This document shows positions 51,935 to 60,900 of a stretch of 64,000 nucleotides of DNA, piece after piece. The position numbers were made by a program, and so were the translations under genes. The notes under the pieces are model-generated. The model saw only the letters and a program-made list of their open reading frames with translations. It was not told where the DNA came from and did no database searches. The DNA is from UBA6168 sp041163745 (GTDB taxonomy: Bacteria; Bacteroidota; Bacteroidia; Chitinophagales; Saprospiraceae): NCBI GenBank assembly GCA_041163745.1, contig JBEAQU010000081.1, positions 123,177-187,176 on the forward strand, in the 5' to 3' direction. How positions within the stretch are numbered: position 1 is the first letter of the stretch; each line of letters begins with the position of its first letter.

Positions 51935-54121
51935 TCACGCGTCGATGATGGGCCCTTTTACGAAGAACATGTCCGTCAACCCCTTGTTTTTGGCGTCTAC
52001 TTTTCCCCTCGATTCACAGCGGAAGTGTTGTTGTATGAGCAGGTAGGTGGCCAGGGAGACGTTGATTTCGTTGATTTCCCCGCTTTGTTCCATCCGGGCC
52101 GCCATATTGACGGTGTCCCCCCAGACATCGTAGGCGAATTTGCGTTTACCGACGACGCCTGCCACCACGGGACCGCTGTGGATGCCGATACGGCAGTAGA
52201 AGGGAAGAGCCCCGCGGGCGAGCTGTTCCTTTCGGTACCTGTCCAGGAAGTCCTGCATTTCCAGGGCGGCGCGAACCAAGCGCACGGCGTGGTCGTCCGC
52301 AGGGGTGGGCAGTCCTGCCACGCAGAGGTAGGCATCTCCGATGGTCTTAATTTTTTCAATGCCGTGTCGGTCGGCGATATCATCGAAGCCTTGGAAACAA
52401 CCGTCGAGTTCCGCGACCAATTGTTCGGCGGGCATCTGTTCCGCCATTTGGGTGAAGGATTTGAAATCCGTGAAAAGGACGGAAACGGAATCGAAGCGGC
52501 GCGCCTGGGCTTTGCCTTTCGACTTGAGTTCGAGGGCTGTCACCTTTGGCAGGATGTTGAGCAGCAGGGATTCGGAACGTTGTCTTTCCCGCTGGATGAT
52601 TCGGTTCCGATTGAGCAGCAAGATGGCCAGGCCCAGCAGGAATGCGCCGCCGACCAGGAAGGAGTTGCGCAGGACGGTCGCCGCCTTCAGTTCCGCCTCC
52701 CGTTGGCGCAGGGCCATGTCCGCCTTTTCCTTGGCCAGCTTGATGTCCTTGTCGATATAGATGGCCTGCATGCGTTTCTGCTGTTCCCAGAAGTCCTCCT
52801 GGAAGACATCGAAACGGAGGTCGGCATGTTGTCGGAAATAGGCGTAAGCCTGTTTGTAATCGCCGCGTTTCGCATGCAGACGGGCTAGGTCCTTCAGTCC
52901 GTTGACCTGGTATTTCTTGCTGCCCAGTTCCAGCGCCAGCTTGTAATAGCGGTTGGTCATTGCGAAGGCTTCCTCCAGCCGACCTTGCCGTCGGTAGATG
53001 TCTCCAAAACCGTTGAAGAGTTCCATCAGGCCGAACCGGTCGCCCTCCGCCTGCCGGATGGCAAGGGCTTTGTCCAGCCATTTCTCCGCCTCGGACCATG
53101 TCTGCTGTGCCCGGCGGTTTTGTCCGGATGCTTCCTGGTAGCTGCCGAGGTTCTTGAGTACCAGCCCCCTGTTGTTGTAGGCCTCGGCCAGGCCGGGTAG
53201 ATCCCTGTCTCTTTCACGGATTTCCATGACCTCCGACAGGTAATGGACGGCCGTATCGAAATACTGGCGGACACTGTCGTGCTGGACGGCATCGTCCAGC
53301 AGGCGCTCACCTTTGGTATCCGACAGGTTGGCGAGGTTGAGCAGGACGGTGGCGACCTCCCTTTCGTTGCCCAGGGACCGGTGCATATCCAGGGCTTTGC
53401 GGTAGGCATCCTCCGCTTCCGGGAAATTATCCTGTTCGATCAGGATGTTGCCAATGATATTCCATGCGTTGGCCACCCCGGCGGAATCCGAGAGTTGGGT
53501 GGCACCCGACAGGAACTGGTAGATGAATCCCAGGGCTTCCTTGTAGGTTCCCATCTCCTCGCAGAGTATGGCCAGGTTGTATGTCACCCGGAGGGCGCGT
53601 AGGGTGTCGCCCAGGGCATATCGTATCTGTTGGCATTCCTCGTATTGCGAATATGCTTCCGGATACCGCCCCAGCTCCCGGAGTTCGTTGCCGAGGTTGT
53701 TGAGGATGTTCGAGACGCCGGCCGTATCTTGCAACCGCCGTCGGATTTCCAATGCGGACTCGAAATGACCGATGGCCTTCCCGTGGTCTCCCTGGCCGCT
53801 TTCCAAGACGCCCAGGAAGTTGCGCGCATTGCCCATACCTGCGAGAAAGCCGATGGATTCAGCCAGCCGGAGGCTGGACTGCAGCAGCAGGCGGGCACTG
53901 TCCGCCTTGTCGAAACGGTATTCCCAAGCCAATTCGTTCAGCATGTGCACCCGGGCGCTGTCCGGGAGGGGGGTCCGGAGCAGCCGGAGGAAACTGTCGG
54001 CCGGTGCCGGCTGTCCCAGGCATAGCCAGTACACGCCAGCCACCCCTAGCAGACAAAGCCCGCTGCGCAATTGTCTGCGCAGCGGGCGGAGCCATATGTT
54101 CCCACAAGGCCTTGGTGTCAT
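51935..54121 (-). CDS. TPR-transmembrane class III adenylate/guanylate cyclase
   Basis: A 728-residue signalling protein. After a signal-like stretch (LCLLGVAGVYWLCLGQPA), about residues 50-440 are TPR helices (FLGVLESGQGDHGKAIGHFE; ILNNLGNELRELGRYPEAYS; AWNIIGNILIEQDNFPEAED), expected outside the inner membrane. A coiled helix, one membrane segment (FLVGGAFLLGLAILLL) and a class III cyclase domain follow. The catalytic domain shows VLFTDFKSFTQMAEQMP with the first metal Asp, IEKIKTIGDAYLCVAGLP with the Lys and second Asp, and DVWGDTVNMAARMEQ with the Asp/Thr base contacts and transition-state Arg. The Lys and Asp/Thr suggest adenylate as substrate. Its ATG overlaps the stop of the DUF4920 gene. 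Confidence 0.92.
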   Translation of the reverse strand: MTPRPCGNIWLRPLRRQLRSGLCLLGVAGVYWLCLGQPAPADSFLRLLRTPLPDSARVHMLNELAWEYRFDKADSARLLLQSSLRLAESIGFLAGMGNARNFLGVLESGQGDHGKAIGHFESALEIRRRLQDTAGVSNILNNLGNELRELGRYPEAYSQYEECQQIRYALGDTLRALRVTYNLAILCEEMGTYKEALGFIYQFLSGATQLSDSAGVANAWNIIGNILIEQDNFPEAEDAYRKALDMHRSLGNEREVATVLLNLANLSDTKGERLLDDAVQHDSVRQYFDTAVHYLSEVMEIRERDRDLPGLAEAYNNRGLVLKNLGSYQEASGQNRRAQQTWSEAEKWLDKALAIRQAEGDRFGLMELFNGFGDIYRRQGRLEEAFAMTNRYYKLALELGSKKYQVNGLKDLARLHAKRGDYKQAYAYFRQHADLRFDVFQEDFWEQQKRMQAIYIDKDIKLAKEKADMALRQREAELKAATVLRNSFLVGGAFLLGLAILLLNRNRIIQRERQRSESLLLNILPKVTALELKSKGKAQARRFDSVSVLFTDFKSFTQMAEQMPAEQLVAELDGCFQGFDDIADRHGIEKIKTIGDAYLCVAGLPTPADDHAVRLVRAALEMQDFLDRYRKEQLARGALPFYCRIGIHSGPVVAGVVGKRKFAYDVWGDTVNMAARMEQSGEINEINVSLATYLLIQQHFRCESRGKVDAKNKGLTDMFFVKGPIIDA

Positions 54122-54630
54122 TTGGATTCAGGCAGCAGCAGTACGCCGCTGGCCAGGAACTTCACCTCCTCCTTGGGCGTGGTGATCGCCTCGATCTCCT
54201 CCTGGGTCTTGCCGGCATCCTCCGCATAGTGCCGCAGCTCTTCCACCGGAGTCACCTGGCGGTAGGCATATCCGTCGATGACCACCTGTCTGCCTGCGAT
54301 GTCCTTCGGCATGAAAAAACCATAATCCTTGAACTGGACGAACAGACCGGGGTTGTTCGCGTCGACCAGGTTCATCCAGCAGCCCTTGACCTGGCATACC
54401 GACTCGACCGTCCCTTGCAATTTGACAGCCAAGGAGTCACTGTCGCCCAGCAGTGTCGGCAGCGCTCCGATGGATACGGCACCCTTGGCACTTATTTTCT
54501 CTCCGAATGTGTTGGATTCCTTGCCATCCGAACCGGTAGAGGCGGCTTTCTGGATGCAGGCGCCGAACAGAACGGCCGACAGGCATATCGCCAGGGCCAA
54601 TTGCGTCGTTTGTTGGATTCTTGTTCTCAT
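54118..54630 (-). CDS. DUF4920 lipoprotein
   Basis: A 170-residue lipoprotein (lipobox-like VLFGAC, Cys about residue 25). The mature part is a DUF4920 domain: GEKISAKGAVSIGALPTLLG, then VKLQGTVESVCQVKGCWMNL, then FVQFKDYGFFMPKD, ending VEELRHYAEDAGKT. The Cys pair CQVKGC in the middle is a family hallmark that looks redox- or metal-capable. Function unknown. The gene overlaps the cyclase start by four bases (ATGA at 54118-54121), so the two are translated together. A TATTTTTG -7 box lies at 54675-54682, 45 bases upstream. Confidence 0.88.
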   Translation of the reverse strand: MRTRIQQTTQLALAICLSAVLFGACIQKAASTGSDGKESNTFGEKISAKGAVSIGALPTLLGDSDSLAVKLQGTVESVCQVKGCWMNLVDANNPGLFVQFKDYGFFMPKDIAGRQVVIDGYAYRQVTPVEELRHYAEDAGKTQEEIEAITTPKEEVKFLASGVLLLPESK

Positions 54631-54968
54631 GCGTTGTGGATGTTTATGTGAAATGACCGGATTTCTCCGATGCCCAAAAATATACTTTTTCTTGCGATGT
54701 GAAAAGCGGTAATGGCAAACCCCTCAGGCTGCGGGGGCGCAAACCGGACGGCCATCCGGCCGCTATGGCAAATCCCGCCGGGGCACGGACAGGACGGTTT
54801 TGTTTGCGCCCGATGCGGGCGGGAGGTGGCTGGTCTCGGAAATTTCCCGCCCGTGGCAAAATAATCAGGACCACGCCGGACGTTAGCTGTGAACAAACCA
54901 ATCGACAGGCATACCCTACCGGTACGCGCCGGAAAGCTGCTTCCTGTCTCCGACCAAACCTAACGCGG
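54631..54968. other. Divergent promoter region
   Basis: A 338-base gap between the DUF4920 gene (-) and the MORN-caspase gene (+). It contains the TATTTTTG -7 box on the minus strand at 54675-54682. No plus-strand consensus promoter or gene was recognised. Confidence 0.55.
54675..54682 (-). promoter_or_regulatory. -7 promoter box for the DUF4920-cyclase operon
   Basis: The reverse complement reads TATTTTTG, an exact TAnnTTTG match, 45 bases upstream of the lipoprotein ATG. Confidence 0.55.
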
Positions 54969-56375
54969 ATGCATACCTGTTTCCCTTCCTACATGTGGTT
55001 GCCGTTGTTTTTATGCTGTACGACGGCAACAGCTTCCACCGAACCGTGCTTCGCGGTGTCGGGTTGTGTGCAGGGCGATTGCCGGGACGGATACGGAACG
55101 TTCGTCCACCCGAATGGCGACCGTTATATAGGTGATTTTCAGGACGGTCAGCCACACGGAAAGGGAATCCTGTATGCCCGCGGCGGCAACAAGTATCTGG
55201 GGGATTGGGACAGGTCTCTACGGCAGGGGACGGGCAGGATGATCTTTCGGGAGGGACATGTCTACACCGGCGCCTTTCATCGCGACCAGGTCCACGGCCG
55301 TGGCCGTATGGATTTTGCCAACGGGGACCGGTACGAGGGCGACTGGCAACGGAACCGGCCTCATGGGCAGGGTGTCTACACCTACCTATCCCGCGACCGG
55401 TACGAAGGGTCGTTTGAAAACGGCTGTTTCCACGGGGCGGGCATCTTCGTCCGCCGGGATGGTACCCGCATACAGGGACTTTGGGAAAAGGGACGTCCGA
55501 AGCAAGGACAGACCGGCGTAGTTCCGTCGGAGTCGACGCCTTGGGTCGTTCCGGATACGGAGCCGGTGCCGGCGGCCGTATCAGACCAGACACGACAGGA
55601 AGCGATGTCCGCGACCGACAGGCAGCCCGGCATGCGGGTCTGGGCCGTAGTCATCGGCATCTCCCATTACCCTCACATGCCGGCCCTGCGGTATGCCGAT
55701 GACGATGCCTACCGCTTCTATGCCTTTCTGAGAAGTCCGGCGGGAGGTGCCGTGTCGGAGGACCAGGTCCGGTTGTTGGTGGACGAGCATGCTACCCTGG
55801 AGCATATCCGCATCGCCTTGGCGGGGGTGTCGGCGGCAGCGGGTCCGCATGATGTTTTGCTGGTGTATTACTCCGGACACGGTTTGGAAGGGGCTTTCGT
55901 GCCCAGTGACTTCGACGGGGTATCGCACTTGCTTCCTCACACCGAGCTCAGGAATATCCTGGGGAAGTCGAAAGCACGGAACAAGGTGCTGATCAGCGAC
56001 GCCTGTCATGCGGGGTCGATGATGTCGACACCTGCCGGTCGGGATTGGGTGGCCCGCGGGACGATGGCGGCCGATGTGTCGAGATATTATGAGGCCCTGA
56101 TGTCCAGCGGAGCCGGTTGGGCCATGCTGCTGTCATCCCGTGAGAGTGAGATCTCCTTGGAAGACAGCAGTTTGCGGGCAGGGGTTTTTAGCCACTTCCT
56201 TGTTCGCGGCTTGTCCGGGGAAGCCGACCTGGACTTGGACCGGCTGGTTTCTCTGCAGGAAATTTATAATTTTGTAAAGGCAGGGGTCCGCCGGTATTCG
56301 GCCGGTGCGCAAAGTCCGATGTTGGCGGGGAATTACGATCCGGCCATGCCTTTGTCGGTGGTGCTTCGTCCTTAG
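54969..56375 (+). CDS. Exported MORN-repeat caspase-family protease
   Basis: A 468-residue protein. A signal peptide is likely at 1-23 (SYMWLPLFLCCTTATA). Residues about 35-175 hold six MORN repeats (FVHPNGDRYIGDFQDGQPHG; MDFANGDRYEGDWQRNRPHG; DRYEGSFENGCFHGAG). After a linker, about residues 225-465 are a caspase-type (peptidase C14) domain: WAVVIGISHYPHMPALRYAD, then LLVYYSGHGLEG with catalytic His304, then VLISDACHAGS with catalytic Cys346, then LLSSRESEIS and FSHFLVRGLSGE. The start at 54969 is set by the signal peptide; the frame is open 90 codons upstream. Target unknown. MORN modules often bind membranes or lipids; here they lie outside the cytoplasm. Confidence 0.88.
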   Translation: MHTCFPSYMWLPLFLCCTTATASTEPCFAVSGCVQGDCRDGYGTFVHPNGDRYIGDFQDGQPHGKGILYARGGNKYLGDWDRSLRQGTGRMIFREGHVYTGAFHRDQVHGRGRMDFANGDRYEGDWQRNRPHGQGVYTYLSRDRYEGSFENGCFHGAGIFVRRDGTRIQGLWEKGRPKQGQTGVVPSESTPWVVPDTEPVPAAVSDQTRQEAMSATDRQPGMRVWAVVIGISHYPHMPALRYADDDAYRFYAFLRSPAGGAVSEDQVRLLVDEHATLEHIRIALAGVSAAAGPHDVLLVYYSGHGLEGAFVPSDFDGVSHLLPHTELRNILGKSKARNKVLISDACHAGSMMSTPAGRDWVARGTMAADVSRYYEALMSSGAGWAMLLSSRESEISLEDSSLRAGVFSHFLVRGLSGEADLDLDRLVSLQEIYNFVKAGVRRYSAGAQSPMLAGNYDPAMPLSVVLRP

Positions 56376-56532
56376 GCAGACGATATGCCGTTGTGGGGAG
56401 CCTATGGCATCGGACCCAACCATGGCGTGCCGGCGAAAGTCGGGCGACGCCGTGTCCGTACCTTTTCGCCGCATGGTCAAAGGCATTGACGGATACGCAG
56501 CAAGACGGATTGTCGGTAAACAAACGACAGAT

Positions 56533-57045
56533 ATGAACATAGCATTGGGATCGGACATGCAGGCGGAGGTGGTGGAAGCCGTTGCGGCGTGGTTGCAACG
56601 GCAGGGCCACAAGGTTGTGCCGTTCGGAGCGGTCGGGGGAGGCGGCCCGGTAAGCTGGTCTGTCGTAGCTGTGCAGGCAGCCAGTGCGGTGGCCGTCGGG
56701 CAATGCGACCAGGCGGTACTGTTTTGCTGGACCGGAACAGGGGTCTCCCTGGCCGCCAACAAGGTCCGGGGAATCCGGGCCGCTTTGTGTGGGGATGCCG
56801 CGACGGCGGCCGGTGCCCGGGAATGGAACGATGCCAATGTGCTGGCCATGAGCATCCGCACCACGACACCGGCCCTGGCGGAAGAGATGTTGGAGGCCTG
56901 GTTCCGGCAGGCGCCCAGCGAGGCGTCGTCGGATTTGGCTGCGCTCGACTGGTTGTCCGCATGGGAACAGGGGGTGGAAAGACCGGCCGCAGGGCCGGCG
57001 GAGCCCGTCCGACAGCCGCCCCCCGACAACTGGGCAATCATATGA
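56533..57045 (+). CDS. RpiB/LacA/LacB-family sugar-phosphate isomerase-like protein
   Basis: A 170-residue protein of the RpiB/LacAB family (ribose-5-phosphate isomerase B type). The sugar-phosphate core VLFCWTGTGVSLAANKVRGI keeps the catalytic Cys and the GTG-ANK pattern. Two conserved positions are changed: the entry motif GxDHxG reads GSDMQ (Met9 for His), and the HNDAN motif reads EWNDANVL with Trp98 for the ring-opening His (His99 in E. coli RpiB). It may have lost or altered isomerase activity. The frame extends upstream to 56305, but the start at 56533 (MNIALGSD) is the family N-terminus. Its stop overlaps the next gene's ATG (ATGA). Confidence 0.8.
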   Translation: MNIALGSDMQAEVVEAVAAWLQRQGHKVVPFGAVGGGGPVSWSVVAVQAASAVAVGQCDQAVLFCWTGTGVSLAANKVRGIRAALCGDAATAAGAREWNDANVLAMSIRTTTPALAEEMLEAWFRQAPSEASSDLAALDWLSAWEQGVERPAAGPAEPVRQPPPDNWAII

Positions 57046-57803
57046 ACAGAATCATTTTTTGTATCGGATTGTTCTTGGCAGGCCTGCCGTGGACTGCTCG
57101 AGGCGGCACTCCAGCGAACCGAGCTGCGCAGGGCGATGCGGCCTATCAGGCGGGTGATTACGAATCGGCGGTAGCGGCTTACGGGGCGGTCCTGGAACAA
57201 GGATACCATAGTGCGTCGCTACACTACAACCTGGGGAATGCCTGGTACCGGCTAGGGCGGCCGGGGCTCGCGATCCTGCATTACGAAAGGGCATTGCTGC
57301 GCGCTCCCCGGGATCCGGATGTCCGGCACAACCTCGCGCTGGCCAGGCAGTTGGCCGGGAATCCCGGCCAGTCTTTGGTGGCCACATTTTATGAACAGGC
57401 GGAAGCTTGGCTGTCATCCTTGCTGCCGACGGATACCATGGCATGGATGGCCCTGTCCTGCTGGTGGCTTGCATGGGCCGGTTTCGCCTGGTGGCGGTGG
57501 GGACAGCGGCGGCAGCAAAAAAAGGTGGGCTTCCTGCTGGGTATGACCTTCGTTTTCCTTAGCTTGTCGGCCGGTCGGTTGAGCTATGTCAGGATGGACA
57601 TGCTGGAGGGTACGGGCAGGGTGGTGGTGACGGAAGCCTCCGCCACATTGCGTAGCGCGCCAACGGGGGAGGGACGGTCGCTTCGACAGGTTCCGGAAGG
57701 CTCCACGCTGATGATATTGGCTGCTTTGGGCGGCTATTGGCAAGTCCGGCTGCCAGACGGGGAGACGGGCTGGCTCGAACAAAACCTGGCAGCGCGTATC
57801 TGA
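57042..57803 (+). CDS. BatE-like TPR-SH3 protein
   Basis: A 253-residue exported or membrane-bound protein: signal peptide (IIFCIGLFLAGLPWTARG), then two TPR units (AAQGDAAYQAGDYESAVAAY; LHYNLGNAWYRLGRPGLAIL), two membrane segments (MAWMALSCWWLAWAGFAWW and GFLLGMTFVFLSLSAG), and a C-terminal SH3b domain (VVTEASATLRSAPTGEG and GYWQVRLPDGETGWLEQ). This resembles BatE of the aerotolerance (Bat) operon of Bacteroides, but the other Bat genes (moxR, batA-batD) are not here, so BatE identity is only by architecture. Its ATG overlaps the RpiB-like stop by four bases. Confidence 0.82.
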   Translation: MNRIIFCIGLFLAGLPWTARGGTPANRAAQGDAAYQAGDYESAVAAYGAVLEQGYHSASLHYNLGNAWYRLGRPGLAILHYERALLRAPRDPDVRHNLALARQLAGNPGQSLVATFYEQAEAWLSSLLPTDTMAWMALSCWWLAWAGFAWWRWGQRRQQKKVGFLLGMTFVFLSLSAGRLSYVRMDMLEGTGRVVVTEASATLRSAPTGEGRSLRQVPEGSTLMILAALGGYWQVRLPDGETGWLEQNLAARI

Positions 57804-57980
57804 ATCCGCCGGCAACCCTGGTGCGTACATTCCCGCACAGGCTTCGTACCTTGTCCATTCCCTATCACCAAGGCAAGCGGACCATCCTGCCGGTTTATTC
57901 CGGGGGCATATCCTTCCGTCGACGGGGCACGGCCAGCGTCGCGGCATCGTCGAGGCCAGCATGAAAAACAACTTTATCCG

Positions 57981-60900
57981 ATGTCAAACAAGTTACCTTT
58001 CCCATTGGTCATCCTGGGTTGTCTGGCGATGAATGTCTTTATTGGCTGTACGACGCCGACTCCTCCCAAGGTGCTGGTTTTCAGTAAGACGAACGGATTT
58101 CGGCATGCCTCTGTGGAAGCCGGTGTGGCAGCTGTGCGGGCGCTGGGCGCCAGCAACGGATTCATGGTGGACGCCACCGAGGACAGTACCCGCCTGTCGG
58201 AGGAGTTTTTGTCCGATTATTCGGCAGTGGTATTTCTCAATACGTCCGGAGATGTGTTAAATAGTTCGCAACAAGCAGATTTTCAAAGGTTCATAGAGGC
58301 TGGCGGCGGCTTTGTCGGCATCCATGGCGCCGCTGCCACCGAATATGACTGGCGCTGGTACGGCCGGTTGGTCGGTGCTTTTTTTAGGGACCACCCGCCT
58401 GTTCAAGCGGCCGTACTTCGGGTGGAGAACCCGGAACATCCCGTCACGGCCGGGCTGCCGGGTGTTTGGGATCATCAGGACGAATGGTACAATTTCCGGG
58501 CTGTGCTTCCGTCCGGAAAGGTCTATTCAACGGTGCCTTCCTCCCTGCGTCCCGTCCCGGAAAAAGATTCGTTGGCCCGGATGCTCGACAATGTGGTGCC
58601 GGCGGCCAAATGGGTCGACGACCCTGCACTGCCGTTCCTGGAACCGGACATCCAGGTCCTTCTGACCTTGCAGGAGGGTTCCTGGGAGGGCGGGCGGCAC
58701 GGTAACAGACATCCGGTTTCCTGGTGTCATGCTTTCGAGGGCGGCCGCTCCTTCTATACCGGTCTCGGCCATACGGTGGAATGTTACAACGACTCCCTTT
58801 TCCTGCAGCATCTGCTCGGTGGCATACGCTATGCCATCGGCGAAGGCAAGCCGGATTACCGGCTGGCCCGGACACACCGGATTCCGCCTTCCGACCGCTT
58901 CGTTCGCACCGTCCTGGCCAGCAACCTGAATGAACCGACAGAACTGACCGTCTTCCCGGATGGCCGCGTGCTGTTCGTCGAACGCAGGGGCGCCATCAAA
59001 GTGTACGATCCGGTGCGGGATACCGTCGACCTGGTCTGCCAGTTCCCCGTGTACGATGCCAACGAAGAAGGACTGATGGGTGTGCAGTTGGATCCGAACT
59101 GGACGGAAAACCATTGGATCTACCTTTTTTACTCCGTATACGACGGTCCTGCGGATCCCGTCTTCGTAGCGGAAGGCAATCATCACGAAGGACGGTACAA
59201 CCGCTTGTCCCGTTTCCTGTTCCAGGACGGCATGCTCCACCTTTCCACCGAAAAAGTACTGCTGGAGGTGCCGGAACTGGTGGGCTGCTGCCATACGGGC
59301 GGTTCCATTGACTTCGACGGGGAAGGCAATTTGTTCCTGTCGACCGGCGACAACACGAACCCGTTTGAGTCGGATGGGTTCGCACCTATCGACGGACGCA
59401 AAGGACGTGCGCTTTGGGATGCCCGCAAATCCTCCGCCAATGCGAACGACCTCCGGGGGAAGATCCTCCGGATCCGTCCGATGTCAGACGGCACTTACAC
59501 CATTCCTGAAGGGAACCTGTTCGCACCGGGTACACCTGGTACCCGGCCCGAGATATTCGTCATGGGGTGCCGCAATCCGTACAGGATCGCGGTGGACAGG
59601 CGGACAGGTTGTGTATACTGGGGGGACGTAGGACCGGATGCCGGACTGGACCGGCCTGGTCGCGGCTCCAAGGGCTACGACACCTGGAACCGCGCCTGCG
59701 AAGCCGGTAATTATGGTTGGCCGATGTTTCGTGGGAACCATGTCTACCATGATTTCGACTTCTCCGCAGGGAAGTCACTCGGACGTTTCGACCCCTTGCG
59801 ACCGGCCAACCGGTCTCCTTTCAACACAGGACGGGAGGATCTGCCGCCCTTGCGCCCGCCCTTCGTCTGGTATTCCTATGACGAGTCACACGAATTTCCC
59901 TGGGTGGGTACCGGCGGTAAGAATCCCATGGCCGGCCCGGTCTACCATGCGGAGGATTTCGCGCCGGGCACGAACCGTTTTCCGGATTACTTCCAAGACA
60001 AGGTATTCCTGTACGAGTGGATCAGGGACTGGATCTATGTGGCTGCATTGGACAGTGCCGGTCATCTCGTCCAGGCAGACCCCTTCCTGCCGCAGGAATC
60101 GTTCTCCGGCCCGATGGATATGGCGTTCGGACCGGACGGGGCCCTCTATTTGCTGGAATACGGGGAAAGCTGGTTCTCGCAGAACCTGGACGCCCGGCTT
60201 AACCGGATAGCCTATGCTCCCGGCAACCGTCCGCCGGTGCCGCACCTGACCGATGCCGTGCTGACCGGCGCCGCTCCCCTGACTGTTCGCCTCCAGGCGG
60301 GCGCATCGAAAGATCCGGACGGCGATCCCATGACTTTCCTGTGGAGGAACGGAAAGGAGACCATCGGCAGCGGCCCTGTGCTCGAACACACCTTCCGACG
60401 TCCGGGCGATTACGAGGTCGTCCTGACGGTGACCGACAACCATGGCGCAGCCGCCCGGCTGTCCGTGCAGGTGGCCGTCGGTAACGAAGCGCCGCATGTT
60501 GCGTTGCAAATACAGGGGAACCGCAGCTTTTACTGGGATGACGTTCCCGTCTCTTATTCCTTGGTGGTAACCGACCGGGAAGACGGAACGCTGGCCGCCG
60601 GGGAACTCGATACCCGCCGGATACGCCTGACCATAGACTACCTTGCGGAAGGACGGGACATCGCCGCCGTGGTCCTGGGCCACCAAGCGGACAAACAGAC
60701 GGCCGCAGGCCTCCAATTTGCCGGTGGACAGCTTTTGATAGAAAGGAACGATTGTCAGACTTGCCACGATACGGACCGGAAAGTCAATGGTCCGAGCTAC
60801 CTGGACATCGCCAACCGCTACTATCGGGATGACAATGCCCTCGAATATCTTGCGGCGAAAGTCATCACCGGCGGCGCCGGAAAATGGGGGGAAACCGCGA

